A DNA stretch of 64,000 nt from Chitinophaga niabensis (GCF_039545795.1 NZ_CP154260.1:3787001-3851000), one strand, 5' to 3'; positions 1 through 8,733 are shown, numbered from the stretch's first letter. Notes: a model not told the origin generated them from the sequence alone. Translations and numbers: made by a program.

Positions 1-2
1 AT

Positions 3-644
3 ATCTTTGCCCTCAGCACCAATTCCCCCTTCTGGGAAGGCCGCAATACCGGCTTCAAATCTTTCCGCACCAAAGTGTTCGATAAATTCCCCCGCACAGG
101 GATCCCGGACTATTTTGCCAGCATAGAGGAATACGATAATTATATCAAACTACTGGTAAAGACCAATTGCATCGATAACGCCAAAAAAGTATGGTGGGAC
201 CTCCGGGTACATCCTTTCTTCAACACGGTGGAGTTCCGTATCTGCGATGTTCCACTCACCACAGAAGAAACCATCACCCTTGCCGCACTTTTCCAGGCGG
301 TATGCGTGAAGATCTATAAACTGCGCATGCAGAACCTCAATTTCATCATTTACAACCGCGCACTGGTGAATGAGAACAAATGGCGCGCATCCCGTTACGG
401 TATAGACGGTAACCTGATAGATTTCGGGAAAGAAATGGAAGTGAACACCCGCGCCCTGATCTATGAGCTGCTGGATTTTGTGGACGATGTTCTGAACGAC
501 CTGGGTTCCCGCGCTGAAGTGGTAGAGGGAACACAGCGCATCCTGGCCATGGGCACAGGAGCAGACAAACAACTAAAGGTTTACGAGGAACAAAATGGAC
601 TGGTACCGGTAGTTGATTTCATACAATCGCAGTTTCTGGCGTAA
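3..644 (+). CDS. Carboxylate-amine ligase, YbdK/GCS2 type (5' truncated)
   Basis: The reading frame is open from the window edge, so the N-terminus is missing; 213 residues remain. The start includes a segment NSPFWEGRNTGFKSFRT, followed by FPRTGIPDYF and WWDLRVHPFFNTVEFRICDVP, which are typical of the C-terminal half of COG2170 carboxylate-amine ligases (glutamate-cysteine ligase type 2 fold). These enzymes activate a carboxylate with ATP and couple it to an amine; many have no proven substrate. The next gene (amidotransferase) starts 13 bases after the stop, and an ATP-grasp gene overlaps that one, so the three probably form one operon. A GTG at 75 is internal, not the start. Family assignment is by recognition of conserved segments. 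Confidence 0.85.
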   Translation: MFALSTNSPFWEGRNTGFKSFRTKVFDKFPRTGIPDYFASIEEYDNYIKLLVKTNCIDNAKKVWWDLRVHPFFNTVEFRICDVPLTTEETITLAALFQAVCVKIYKLRMQNLNFIIYNRALVNENKWRASRYGIDGNLIDFGKEMEVNTRALIYELLDFVDDVLNDLGSRAEVVEGTQRILAMGTGADKQLKVYEEQNGLVPVVDFIQSQFLA

Positions 645-657
645 TTTTGCAGCATAC

Positions 658-1479
658 ATGAAAGTAGCCGTATTAGACCTGTACGAGGGCGTACCCAATG
701 AAGGTATGCGCTGCATCCGCGAATTGCTGATCGATTTTGCAGAAAAGCAGCAGATCCCCCTGCAGGTAAATGAATTTGAAGTGCGCCAGCAAAAACAGGT
801 GCCGGACCTCTCTTACGATGCATACATCTCAACGGGGGGCCCCGGCAGCCCGGTAGACAGTGCCGGCAGCGAATGGGAGAGAGTTTATTTCAACTGGCTG
901 AATAGTGTGCTGGCCTGGAACAGCGTACCCGGTAACCGCAAAAAATATGTATTCCTGATCTGCCACTCCTTTCAGATAGTATGCAGGTATTTTGAACTGG
1001 GACAGGTAGTACGCCGCAAGTCTCCCGCCTTTGGTGTATTTCCCGTGCATAAAACAGCCGCAGGCCTGCATGAACCTTACTTTTCCGGGCTGAACGATCC
1101 TTTCTACATTGTGGATAGCCGCAACTGGCAGGTGATCAGTCCTGATGAAACAAAACTAAAGGCCATGGGTGCAGAAGTGCTGGCCATTGAAAAAGAAAGG
1201 CCACATGTACCGCTTGAACGGGCTATCATGGCCATCCGCTTCAATGAATACATGACCGGTACCCAATTCCATCCTGAAGCAGATGCCGTTGGCATGCGCA
1301 AATACCTGATGTCGCCCGCCAAAAAGAAAAGGGTGACGGAAGAACATGGTGCAGAGAAGTATCATAATATGCTGGAACTGCTCATGGAGCCGGATAAGAT
1401 CCTGCTCACCCATGATACCCTGCTGCCTGATTTCCTGCAGGATGCACTGCAACACCTATATACTAAAACGATCTCATGA
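658..1479 (+). CDS. Class I glutamine amidotransferase-like protein
   Basis: The product is 273 residues. I chose the ATG at 658, because the upstream ATG at 613 would overlap the preceding gene and add a non-conserved extension. The GATase1 features are visible: an oxyanion-loop GGPGSP (about residues 60-65), the nucleophile elbow LICHSFQ with Cys102, and FHPEAD with His205 and Glu207 completing the triad. Such domains hydrolyse glutamine to supply ammonia to a partner enzyme or act as peptidases. The Cys is followed by His-Ser rather than the common Leu-Gly, so it may be a divergent member. It lies between a carboxylate-amine ligase and an ATP-grasp protein (ATGA overlap with the latter), which fits an amide-forming pathway. 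The substrate cannot be told. Confidence 0.85.
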   Translation: MKVAVLDLYEGVPNEGMRCIRELLIDFAEKQQIPLQVNEFEVRQQKQVPDLSYDAYISTGGPGSPVDSAGSEWERVYFNWLNSVLAWNSVPGNRKKYVFLICHSFQIVCRYFELGQVVRRKSPAFGVFPVHKTAAGLHEPYFSGLNDPFYIVDSRNWQVISPDETKLKAMGAEVLAIEKERPHVPLERAIMAIRFNEYMTGTQFHPEADAVGMRKYLMSPAKKKRVTEEHGAEKYHNMLELLMEPDKILLTHDTLLPDFLQDALQHLYTKTIS

Positions 1480-2666
1480 TCCCTGCTATCCGTCAGCAAT
1501 ACAACAGCCAATTCAGCTCCGGCGCATATGAAGCGCTGCTGCGGTCACTAACAGACATCACCGGTATAACCCCTTCTTTCCGTGTAGCAGAAACTCCCGT
1601 ATTTGTGCCTGCAGCCCTTAAGCAGCAACTGATCGCAGCCGGGGATGCCGTGATAGAAGTAATACGCAGGAAAGATTTCAATGCACTCACGGAAATGGCT
1701 ATCCCGAAAGGACAGGTGGTACCGCAGCAGGATGCACATCCGCAATTCCTGATCGTAGATTTTGCTGTTACGCAGGATGAGGCAGGCGCTTTATCCCCTC
1801 AGCTGATAGAACTACAGGGATTTCCCAGCCTCTTTGGATTCCAGGAACTACTCGCTGCACAATACCGGCAGCACTTTGATATACCTTCATCCCTGAACAA
1901 CTTTCTCGGTGGTATGGATGCTGCGCAATACGAAACACTGCTCCGCAGAACCATCCTCAATGGACATGATCCCAAAGAGGTGATCCTGCTGGAAGTGCTG
2001 CCGCAGCAACAAAAAACACTGATCGATTTTGTGCGTACAGAACAGTTGCTGGGCATCCCCACCGTTTGCGTATCTGCACTGGTACTGGAAGGAAAGAAAC
2101 TCTACTACGAAAAGGATGGGGAAAAGTTACCGGTAAAACGCATCTATAACCGCATGATTGCTGAAGACCTGGAAAAACACCGGGAAGAACTGGGTACCCT
2201 GATCAATTTTCAGCACGAAATGGAAGTGGAATGGGTGACGCATCCCAACTGGTATTACCGCATCAGCAAATTCCTGCTGCCATATATCCAGGGAGCTTAT
2301 GCGCCGAAAGCAGGTTTCCTGCATGAAATAGCGGTATTGCCAAAAGACCTGGAAAATTATGTATTAAAACCCCTGTTCTCTTTTGCCGGACAGGGTGTGA
2401 TCATTGATCCCACACCCGCAGATATAGATGCCATAAAAGATCCTGAGAACTGGATATTACAACAGAAAGTAAATTACGCGCCTGTGATCAAAACGCCCAG
2501 CGGTCCGGCTAAATGTGAGATCCGCCTGATGTATTGCTGGCCGGATGATGCAGCTGATCCTATACTCACACATAACCTGGCCAGGCTCAGCAAAGGGAAG
2601 ATGATAGGCGTGAATTATAATGCGGATAAAGACTGGGTAGGTGGAAGTAGTTGCTTCTTTGAATAA
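1476..2666 (+). CDS. ATP-grasp-like protein of amidoligase operon
   Basis: The product is 396 residues. Its start codon overlaps the stop of the amidotransferase (ATGA), a sign of translational coupling. The C-terminal third carries ATP-grasp-like elements: YVLKPLFSFAGQGV (a phosphate-loop-like, glycine-rich segment near residue 290), then ILQQKVNYAP and EIRLMYCW, ending with NYNADKDWVGGSS. This layout resembles glutathionylspermidine-synthase-like and related amidoligases, although the catalytic acidic and Asn pair is not clearly identified. It probably ligates an amine or peptide to a carboxylate together with the two preceding gene products. The name is a fold-level inference; many related genes are annotated only as hypothetical. 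Confidence 0.65.
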   Translation: MIPAIRQQYNSQFSSGAYEALLRSLTDITGITPSFRVAETPVFVPAALKQQLIAAGDAVIEVIRRKDFNALTEMAIPKGQVVPQQDAHPQFLIVDFAVTQDEAGALSPQLIELQGFPSLFGFQELLAAQYRQHFDIPSSLNNFLGGMDAAQYETLLRRTILNGHDPKEVILLEVLPQQQKTLIDFVRTEQLLGIPTVCVSALVLEGKKLYYEKDGEKLPVKRIYNRMIAEDLEKHREELGTLINFQHEMEVEWVTHPNWYYRISKFLLPYIQGAYAPKAGFLHEIAVLPKDLENYVLKPLFSFAGQGVIIDPTPADIDAIKDPENWILQQKVNYAPVIKTPSGPAKCEIRLMYCWPDDAADPILTHNLARLSKGKMIGVNYNADKDWVGGSSCFFE

Positions 2667-2685
2667 GTCATAAAACACCCTCCAT

Positions 2686-3081
2686 ATGCAACGTTTAAAC
2701 ATCAGTTCAGGAGCGCCCTGGGAAGCGAAAGTTGGTTATTCCCGCGCAGTGAGGATCGGTAATGTGGTGGAAGTATCCGGCACGGTTTCCCAGGACGGGG
2801 ATAAAGTGATCGGTATCAACGATCCTTATGAACAAACAAAACATACCCTTGCTAAAATTGAAGCAGCATTGGTGAAAGCAGGCGCTTCTCTGCATGATGT
2901 GATACGTACGCGTATATACGTAACCGATATCTCTCAATGGGAAAAGATCGGGCGTGCGCATGGTGAATTTTTTCAGGCTATCAGGCCGGCCACTACGATG
3001 GTGGAAGTGAGTAAACTTATCAGTCCGGAATTACTGGTGGAGATTGAAGCTACTGCGATTGTACCTTCTTCCAAAGCATAA
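2686..3081 (+). CDS. RidA/YjgF family protein
   Basis: The product is 131 residues, the normal size for the family. Recognisable elements are VEVSGTVSQDG, the QTKHTLAKIEAALVKAGASLHDVIRTRIYVTD helix-strand region, and the closing VEIEATAIVP. RidA proteins hydrolyse reactive enamine/imine intermediates released by PLP enzymes. The arginine that binds the substrate carboxylate in classical RidA (PARS in E. coli) is replaced here by Thr103 (PATTMVEV), so imine deaminase activity should not be assumed. It lies 19 bases after the ATP-grasp gene on the same strand and may belong to that operon; a strong hairpin follows at its stop. Confidence 0.85.
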   Translation: MQRLNISSGAPWEAKVGYSRAVRIGNVVEVSGTVSQDGDKVIGINDPYEQTKHTLAKIEAALVKAGASLHDVIRTRIYVTDISQWEKIGRAHGEFFQAIRPATTMVEVSKLISPELLVEIEATAIVPSSKA

Positions 3082-3083
3082 AA

Positions 3084-3110
3084 AAAGGCCGCTTTTACAG
3101 AGCGGCCTTT
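3084..3110. terminator. Bidirectional intrinsic terminator
   Basis: A perfect 10-bp stem (3084-3093 with 3101-3110) and a 7-nt loop lie just after the ridA-like stop, flanked by an A-run on the left and a T-run on the right. It is between convergent genes and can serve both strands. Confidence 0.85.
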
Positions 3111-3114
3111 TCAA

Positions 3115-3420
3115 TTATTTAATGACTTCGCGCCATCTCATCATTCCTCCCTGCAGGTTCACCACATTACTGAACCCCATTGTTTCCAGCAGCATAGCTG
3201 CCTGACCACTGCGGTTACCGCTTTTGCAGTAAACGATCACTTCTTTATCTTTCAGGTCTTCGATTTCATCTATCTGCATCGCGCGCACGTCCCCAAGCGG
3301 TATCAGAATTCCACCGATGTTGAATTCGTCATGCTCATGTGGTTCACGAACGTCCACGATGTTTAGCGCCTCACCATTGTCCATACGCTGCTTCAGTTCT
3401 TCTGCTGTTATGTTTTGCAT
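3115..3420 (-). CDS. Rhodanese-like domain protein
   Basis: The product is 101 residues, a single rhodanese domain without signal peptide, so probably cytoplasmic. The entry motif NIVDVREPHEH and the active-site loop VYCKSGNRSG with Cys65 are intact. Such proteins carry sulfur as a persulfide on the cysteine and transfer it to acceptors. It is the last gene of a reverse-strand run ddl, PASTA protein, rhodanese, starting 30 bases after the PASTA gene stop, but there is no direct functional link to wall synthesis. It ends against the shared terminator with the ridA-like gene. Confidence 0.9.
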   Translation of the reverse strand: MQNITAEELKQRMDNGEALNIVDVREPHEHDEFNIGGILIPLGDVRAMQIDEIEDLKDKEVIVYCKSGNRSGQAAMLLETMGFSNVVNLQGGMMRWREVIK

Positions 3421-3450
3421 GATGCTTTTATTTTTTACAAAGATAATATA

Positions 3451-4278
3451 TTAGTTTTCTTCAGCCGGTTTCTGCACCGGAGCCAGCGTACTGTCTTTCA
3501 CCGGGCGGGTGGCAGAGAGCCAGAGGTCCACACTTTCACCGGCACGGATCAGGTTCAGTTCGTGCAGTTCATTCCTGCGGGCAGGGCTTTGCTTAAACAC
3601 AAAAGCACCCAGGGTATCTGTTACGCCGCCGTCTATCAGCACCGTACCGATATTGAGGTTGCTGGCCGCCAGTACTTCCTTTGCCTCCATATAGGTAAGC
3701 CCTACGATTTCCGGCACAGGGTTTTCCATACTGCCCGTACCACTGCTCAGCACCAGGGTAATATTACTGCCCTCGGGGATCTCCTTCCCGGGTTTGATGG
3801 GTTTACCGTTCAGCAATTGCTGTAATACCGTATTGGTAGCAAAATCAGGTTTATAGATCGTATCCCCGATATTCAGGCGGCGGGCACGCAGCGTCATTTC
3901 TGCACTGCGGAAGGTAAGGCCTTCCAGGTCAGGCATCGGTACCATGGGCGGCACCACTTTATTGACAGTGAGGTATACCGTACGGCCCACTTTTACCACA
4001 TCCCCGCGTTCCGGTGTTTGCTCATATACCAGCAATGCCGGCATTGTATCAATATAGATGGAATCCCGTACTTCCACATCAAATCCCAGGCCTTCCAGCG
4101 AAGTGGTGGCATCTTTAATGCTTTTCCCCCTTACATCCGGTACGGTCACCACCTCGCCATGGCGGGTGAGGAAACCGAGCGAAAAAAAGAAGATGAGGCC
4201 GATCAGCACAATTAACCCGATGATGACCAGCAGGTTATAGCCAAAGGAGCGTTTAGTTATCTTATCGAATAGTTTCAT
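3451..4278 (-). CDS. PASTA domain membrane protein
   Basis: The product is 275 residues. A short cytoplasmic N-terminus is followed by one transmembrane helix (about residues 15-37, LLVIIGLIVLIGLIFFFSLGF), then three PASTA repeats recognisable by VVTVPDVRGKSIKDATTSL, MVPMPDLEGLTFRSAEMTL and NPVPEIVGLTYMEAKEVL, and a Pro/Lys tail. PASTA domains bind peptidoglycan fragments, usually on Ser/Thr kinases or PBPs; here no kinase is fused. In Bacteroidota this gene commonly sits beside ddl, as it does here (24 bases downstream). It probably works in the cell envelope with peptidoglycan synthesis. The exact role is unknown. Confidence 0.88.
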   Translation of the reverse strand: MKLFDKITKRSFGYNLLVIIGLIVLIGLIFFFSLGFLTRHGEVVTVPDVRGKSIKDATTSLEGLGFDVEVRDSIYIDTMPALLVYEQTPERGDVVKVGRTVYLTVNKVVPPMVPMPDLEGLTFRSAEMTLRARRLNIGDTIYKPDFATNTVLQQLLNGKPIKPGKEIPEGSNITLVLSSGTGSMENPVPEIVGLTYMEAKEVLAASNLNIGTVLIDGGVTDTLGAFVFKQSPARRNELHELNLIRAGESVDLWLSATRPVKDSTLAPVQKPAEEN

Positions 4279-4302
4279 AGTTTGTATGGATAGATGCCTT
4301 AT

Positions 4303-5295
4303 TTAGTGATTGCTTAGGCATTCTTCAATAAGCATGCCGTAAAACGCCTGTAAAGTCATGCCTGCAGCGCGTACCTGCTGCGGCACCAGGCTGTTTTCAC
4401 TCTGGCCCGGCATGGTGTTTATTTCCAGGAAATACACATTTCCGGTTCCTTCTTCCAGGATAAAATCAGCCCGTACAATGCCTTTGCAATTCAGGCGGTG
4501 GTATAACTCCTTACCGGCAGTACGGATATGTTCCGCAGCTGCTTCCGGAATTTCAGCAGGGGTTACCTCATTGGTGATGCCCGGCGTGTATTTCGCTTCA
4601 TAATCAAAGAATTCCTTGGTGCTGCGGATCTCCGTGAGGGGTAATACATGCAGTTGTCCTTTTGCAAAGAACATTCCACAGGTCACCTCCGTGCCTTTGA
4701 TGAATTCTTCTATCAATACCTGGTTATCTTCTTTAAACGCTTTGATGATAGCCGGCTCCAGCTCCTCTGCTTTATTCACTTTGCTCATGCCGATGCTGCT
4801 GCCCCCTTCTGCGGGTTTCACAAATACAGGCAAACGCAATTGCTGCAGGATAGCGGTAGTATCATAAGGTTTATCCCGGAAGATATGCGCGGAACGGCTC
4901 ACTTTCACCACATCCAGTGCCGCCACTACCTTATTGCAATAGCTTTTATTAAAGGTTAATGCGGAAGTTACCATGCCACAGCTGGTGTAGGGGATCCCCA
5001 GCATTTCAAAATAACCCTGCAGGCGGCCATCTTCTCCCGGCGTACCATGGATACCAATGAACACTGCATCAAACGCGATCTTCTTTCCGGCAATGCTGAG
5101 GCTGAAATCATTCTTATCTATTGCATGTACCGTACCATCAGGGGCGGTGTAATTCCAGGCTTCCCTGGTGATAATGATCTTGTAAACAGTGTACAAAGCA
5201 GCATCGATGTTCTTTTCGATCACTGCGGCGCTCTGAACAGATATTACATATTCTCCGGAATATCCGCCGGCTACCAGGGCTATATTTTTCATCAT
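4303..5295 (-). CDS. ddl: D-alanine--D-alanine ligase
   Basis: The product is 330 residues, close to the family's usual length. It joins two D-alanines with ATP to make the dipeptide end of the peptidoglycan stem. The ATP-grasp architecture is clear: N-terminal IALVAGGYSGE, GIHGTPGEDGRLQG near residue 83, the nucleotide-binding FVKPAEGGSSIGMSKV, and the metal-binding LEINTMPGQSENS near the C-terminus. Two ATG codons are adjacent; the second (MKNIALVAGG) would be equally good. It heads the reverse-strand group with the PASTA protein and rhodanese. Confidence 0.97.
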   Translation of the reverse strand: MMKNIALVAGGYSGEYVISVQSAAVIEKNIDAALYTVYKIIITREAWNYTAPDGTVHAIDKNDFSLSIAGKKIAFDAVFIGIHGTPGEDGRLQGYFEMLGIPYTSCGMVTSALTFNKSYCNKVVAALDVVKVSRSAHIFRDKPYDTTAILQQLRLPVFVKPAEGGSSIGMSKVNKAEELEPAIIKAFKEDNQVLIEEFIKGTEVTCGMFFAKGQLHVLPLTEIRSTKEFFDYEAKYTPGITNEVTPAEIPEAAAEHIRTAGKELYHRLNCKGIVRADFILEEGTGNVYFLEINTMPGQSENSLVPQQVRAAGMTLQAFYGMLIEECLSNH

Positions 5296-5401
5296 AAAGA
5301 CATTAACAGTAAGGCAGCAAAAATAAGAAGGTAAATGAGTAAAAAAAATCCGGCCTGGAATAACCTGGCCGGACGGGTATGATCAACTTGTCATTTGCAG
5401 T

Positions 5402-5749
5402 TTAAAGATGCAACCTGGATTTCTTCTCCATCAGTTCGTCTACTGTTTCCTGGTACATTTCATCAGGCACGCAGCAGTCTACCGGGCAAACGGCCGCACA
5501 TTGAGGTTCCTCATGGAAACCCTGGCACTCTGTACATTTATTGGGAACGATATAATAAGTATCCACACTTACAGGCGCATTACGCTGATCAGCATCTATC
5601 ACCGATCCATCCATCAGTGTAAAGGACCCTTTAACGGTAGTACCATCAGCCATTGCCCACTCTACACCGCCTTCATAAATAGCATTATTAGGGCATTCCG
5701 GTTCACATGCGCCGCAGTTTATACATTCGTCTGTTATCTTAATTGCCAT
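5402..5749 (-). CDS. 4Fe-4S dicluster ferredoxin
   Basis: The product is 115 residues. The first cluster motif is complete: Cys9, Cys12, Cys15 and Cys19 in [14 protein letters not shown] second set follows near the C-terminal half ([22 protein letters not shown]). This is a soluble electron carrier of the bacterial 2[4Fe-4S] type with a long inter-cluster insertion. It is transcribed divergently from the acyl-CoA reductase gene, with back-to-back promoter boxes between them, an arrangement I know from other Bacteroidota. The electron partner is not evident from the sequence. Confidence 0.92.
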   Translation of the reverse strand: MAIKITDECINCGACEPECPNNAIYEGGVEWAMADGTTVKGSFTLMDGSVIDADQRNAPVSVDTYYIVPNKCTECQGFHEEPQCAAVCPVDCCVPDEMYQETVDELMEKKSRLHL

Positions 5750-5781
5750 GTTTCAAACTTTTAGTTTAGGTAGTAAGCCAT

Positions 5782-5800
5782 TAATTTTGCTCCAAAAATA
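5782..5800. promoter_or_regulatory. Divergent sigma-A type -7 boxes
   Basis: TAATTTTG at 5782-5789 (plus strand) and TATTTTTG read on the minus strand at 5793-5800 both fit the Bacteroidota -7 consensus TAnnTTTG. They lie between the ferredoxin and acyl-CoA reductase genes and point in opposite directions. The -33 elements are weak. Confidence 0.5.
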
Positions 5801-5841
5801 GAATATCTTCAATTAAAAATACTCAATTTATTTTCCGGGAA

Positions 5842-6858
5842 ATGATGGAATTATCGCAAAAATTAACAGCACTGCAGCGCCTGGGAGCGTATATGAGCGG
5901 TCAGGGTACGGAAGAAGAGCGGGAAACCCTGCAGGAAGTGAAGCAAAGGGCGTATGTGCAAAATGGCTGGTTTACCCCGGAATTCATTGATCTGGCTATC
6001 AGTAACATCTGCCAATATTACCTGGATAAGGATAAACTGCAGCAATGGCTGACTGCCTATCCCGGATTCGGTAAACCTGCTCAGCCAAAAAAGGTAGGGA
6101 TCGTGGCCGCAGGGAATATTCCCCTCGTAGGGTTCCACGACTGGCTGACTGGTTTCCTCAGCGGGCATGAGATACGTATTAAACTCTCCTCGAAGGACAG
6201 TGTGCTGCTTCCCCACCTGCTGAACAAGCTGCAGGAATGGTATCCTGAAGCGGCGGCATACACCTCCATACAGGATATGCTGAAAGACTGCGATGCTTAC
6301 ATCGCTACAGGCAGCAACAACTCCGCCCGCTATTTCAACTATTATTTCGCCAAATACCCGCATATTATCCGCCGCAACCGTACATCCGTTGCCGTACTTC
6401 AGGGAGATGAAAGCCCTGAAGAGCTGGAGGCACTCGCAGATGATGTGATGTTGTATTTCGGATTAGGCTGCCGGAACGTAACCAAGGTATATGTGCCGGA
6501 GGGATATACATTCGGCCCGCTGCTGGAAGCATTCACAAAGTATGCTTACATGGCAGACCACAATAAGTACAAGAACAACTTCGATTACAACCTCGCCCTG
6601 TTCCTGCTGAACTCTACCCCCTGCCTTACGAACGACAGCATACTGCTGCAGGAGAACGAAAGCATCTTCTCCCCCATCAGCGTACTGCACTACGGGTATT
6701 ACAGCAACCGGGAAGAACTGGAAGAACAACTCAGGAAAAATGAAGACCTGCAATGCCTGGTAGCAAGGGATGCTATTCCATTTGGCCAGGCGCAGAAACC
6801 TTCACTGAGCGATTATGCAGATGGCGTGGATACCGCGGCCTTCCTGCATTCCCTCTAG
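5842..6858 (+). CDS. Acyl-CoA reductase (LuxC family)
   Basis: The product is 338 residues, shorter than classical LuxC. KVGIVAAGNIPLVGFHDWLTGFLSGH (nucleotide-binding region, about residues 90-115) and LGLGCRNVTKVYVPEG-type segment near residue 210 (FGLGCRNVTKVYVPEGY) are hallmarks; Cys in GLGCRN is the candidate catalytic thiol. Such enzymes reduce acyl-CoA or acyl-ACP to aldehyde with NADPH. No other lux-type genes are nearby, so bioluminescence is not implied. Two adjacent ATGs occur at 5842 and 5845. It is divergent from the ferredoxin gene, which may share regulation. Confidence 0.88.
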   Translation: MMELSQKLTALQRLGAYMSGQGTEEERETLQEVKQRAYVQNGWFTPEFIDLAISNICQYYLDKDKLQQWLTAYPGFGKPAQPKKVGIVAAGNIPLVGFHDWLTGFLSGHEIRIKLSSKDSVLLPHLLNKLQEWYPEAAAYTSIQDMLKDCDAYIATGSNNSARYFNYYFAKYPHIIRRNRTSVAVLQGDESPEELEALADDVMLYFGLGCRNVTKVYVPEGYTFGPLLEAFTKYAYMADHNKYKNNFDYNLALFLLNSTPCLTNDSILLQENESIFSPISVLHYGYYSNREELEEQLRKNEDLQCLVARDAIPFGQAQKPSLSDYADGVDTAAFLHSL

Positions 6859-6862
6859 CAAA

Positions 6863-6943
6863 ATGACATTAAAGATTGTTATACTGACAGGCATTGCCAT
6901 ACTTTTGGCAGTGCCTGCAGCGTTTAATTTAAGGAGCCTTTAA
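6863..6943 (+). CDS. Possible 26-residue hydrophobic peptide
   Basis: An ATG at 6863 opens a frame of 26 codons beginning MTLKIVILTGIAILLAVPAA, essentially one hydrophobic helix with a short basic end. It starts only four bases after the acyl-CoA reductase stop. It could be a small membrane peptide or simply chance; there is no strong ribosome-binding site. Nothing else is seen between 6859 and 7090 except the promoter box of the next gene. Confidence 0.25.
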   Translation: MTLKIVILTGIAILLAVPAAFNLRSL

Positions 6944-7004
6944 CGAATCCCATAAATATCTGTTAAATGCTTCCATGTTACAACATATATCCTCCGTTCC
7001 TCCT

Positions 7005-7012
7005 TAATTTTG
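7005..7012 (+). promoter_or_regulatory. Candidate promoter of HtrA gene
   Basis: TAATTTTG matches the Bacteroidota -7 box and lies 78 bases before the HtrA start. No good -33 TTTG is seen at the expected distance. Confidence 0.4.
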
Positions 7013-7090
7013 TGTGACAGGCATGTAAATTGATTAACTTAAGCGAAGGATTTTCCTTATCAATTTGACCCTTTTAAAATCAAGGCACAT

Positions 7091-8626
7091 ATGAGATTCC
7101 AGCAAGTTGCCGCCACTTTTTTAATCAGCGTACTTACAGCCGCAGGGAGCATATTTGTTTACAGCAAATATTTTGCACCAAAACCGGAAGGCACATTCCA
7201 GAACGGTTCAAACGACATCCCTGTGAATTACGCCAAATACATGCCCGGTGCCATTCCCAACGATAACCTGACGCCACCTACGGATTTTCAGCAGGCAGCG
7301 AAAATAGGTACACCGGGAGTTGTGCATATCAAAACAAAGATCAATCCCAAGCAGGTGAACAATAACCTGCAGAAAAGAAGGAGTTTGATCGAAGAGTTCT
7401 TTGGAGAGCAGTTTGACGAAGAAGAAGGCGGCCGCCGGTATTATATACCAGGCCAGATGGCTTCCGGTTCCGGCGTACTGATCTCGGATGACGGGTTTAT
7501 CGTTACCAACAATCACGTGGTGGACGATGCGGATGAAATTTCCGTGACCCTCAGTAATAATAAAACGTACACGGCAAAGGTGATCGGTACTGATCCGAAT
7601 ACAGACCTGGCCGTGATCCGGATAGACGCCAATAACCTGCCTTACCTGCTCTATGGTAATTCAGATGAGATACAGGTAGGCCAGTGGGTACTGGCAGTAG
7701 GTTATCCGCTAAACCTGGAAACCACGGTAACAGCGGGTATCGTAAGCGCCAAATCGCGTGCAATAGGCATCAACACCCGGCAGCGCAGGTCAGCCATTGA
7801 ATCCTTTATTCAAACGGATGCAGCGGTGAACCAGGGAAACAGCGGCGGCGCGCTCATCAATACAGCCGGAGAGCTGATAGGGATCAATTCCGCTATTGCC
7901 TCTCCAACAGGGGCTTACGCAGGTTATTCCTACGCCATCCCGGTGAACCTGGTGAGAAAAGTAGTGAATGACCTGATGAAGTTCGGAAATGTGCAAAGGG
8001 CTTACCTGGGTATTGAATACCAGGACCCTTCCCAGATGTCCGAATCCCAGTTACGTGCATTGAACATGAGCAGGGACCTGGCAGGCATCAAGGTACTGGG
8101 TGTTCCGCCCACAGGCGCTGCGGCGGCGGCCGGCATTAAAGAAGGAGATATTATAACAAAGATAAACGGGGTGAATACCTCTTCTGTTCCTGAATTAATG
8201 GAGCAGATCAGCCGATACAAACCAGGTGACAAAGTGAGTATAAACTATACGCGCAATGACAAAGAGTACACGGCCAGCGCAATCCTGAAGAACCTCGACG
8301 GGAATACGGGCATTGTAAAGCCAGGTGTACTCGATTACCTGGGGGCTGAATTGAGGCCTTTACCAAAAGAAATTGCCCAGCGCCTGGGTATGGAAGGCGG
8401 CGTGATGGTCACCAATGTTAACAGCGGGATCATTAAGAAACAAACGAATATGAAATCCAATTTCGTGATCCTGAAAGCAGGTAATGCGAAGATCGAATCT
8501 GTAGATGCCCTGAAAAGTGCTTTACAGGGAAAGAAATCAGTGAGGCTCGAAGGATTTTATATGACGGACCGCCAGGCGAATATTTATTACTACGATCTTG
8601 ATCTGAGTAATAGTGTAGCATTCTAA
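7091..8626 (+). CDS. HtrA/Deg-type periplasmic serine protease
   Basis: The product is 511 residues. An N-terminal signal or anchor helix (residues 5-24) is followed by an S1C trypsin-like domain with the full triad: His142 in TNNHVVDD, Asp172 in NTDLAVIRID, Ser251 in QGNSGGALIN. Two PDZ domains follow (about 300-395 and 415-505); the first is clear from AYLGIEYQDPS and GAAAAAGIKEGDIITKINGV. The protein degrades or refolds misfolded envelope proteins. A monocistronic unit is likely, with a promoter box upstream and a strong terminator after the stop. Confidence 0.95.
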   Translation: MRFQQVAATFLISVLTAAGSIFVYSKYFAPKPEGTFQNGSNDIPVNYAKYMPGAIPNDNLTPPTDFQQAAKIGTPGVVHIKTKINPKQVNNNLQKRRSLIEEFFGEQFDEEEGGRRYYIPGQMASGSGVLISDDGFIVTNNHVVDDADEISVTLSNNKTYTAKVIGTDPNTDLAVIRIDANNLPYLLYGNSDEIQVGQWVLAVGYPLNLETTVTAGIVSAKSRAIGINTRQRRSAIESFIQTDAAVNQGNSGGALINTAGELIGINSAIASPTGAYAGYSYAIPVNLVRKVVNDLMKFGNVQRAYLGIEYQDPSQMSESQLRALNMSRDLAGIKVLGVPPTGAAAAAGIKEGDIITKINGVNTSSVPELMEQISRYKPGDKVSINYTRNDKEYTASAILKNLDGNTGIVKPGVLDYLGAELRPLPKEIAQRLGMEGGVMVTNVNSGIIKKQTNMKSNFVILKAGNAKIESVDALKSALQGKKSVRLEGFYMTDRQANIYYYDLDLSNSVAF

Positions 8627-8658
8627 GAGTTTTCATATAGGTTTTATAGGTTAGGATT

Positions 8659-8690
8659 AAAGGCTTCCCGCTTCTCGGGAGGCCTTTTTG
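8659..8690 (+). terminator. Terminator of HtrA gene
   Basis: A 12-bp stem with one G-U pair (8659-8670 with 8676-8687), loop CTTCT, followed by a T-run. It lies 33 bases after the HtrA stop. Confidence 0.85.
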
Positions 8691-8706
8691 TTTGGCCTGA
8701 AAATAA

Positions 8707-8733
8707 AAAGCCTCCCGCAAGCGAGAGGCCTTT
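8707..8733 (-). terminator. Terminator facing the LytTR operon
   Basis: A second GC-rich hairpin (stem around 8710-8717 with 8722-8729, one mismatch) is followed on the minus strand by TTTTTATTT. It suits transcription arriving from the LytTR gene at 8922. Between it and 8922 about 190 bases hold no gene I can recognise. Confidence 0.6.

Noticed and set aside
643..650. TAATTTTG as a promoter for the amidotransferase
   Set aside because: It is at the stop of the preceding gene with only 7 bases to the next start; an operon is a simpler reading.
5842..6858. A bioluminescence locus from the LuxC-like reductase
   Set aside because: No luxA, B, D or E genes nearby; this reductase is common in Bacteroidota next to a ferredoxin.
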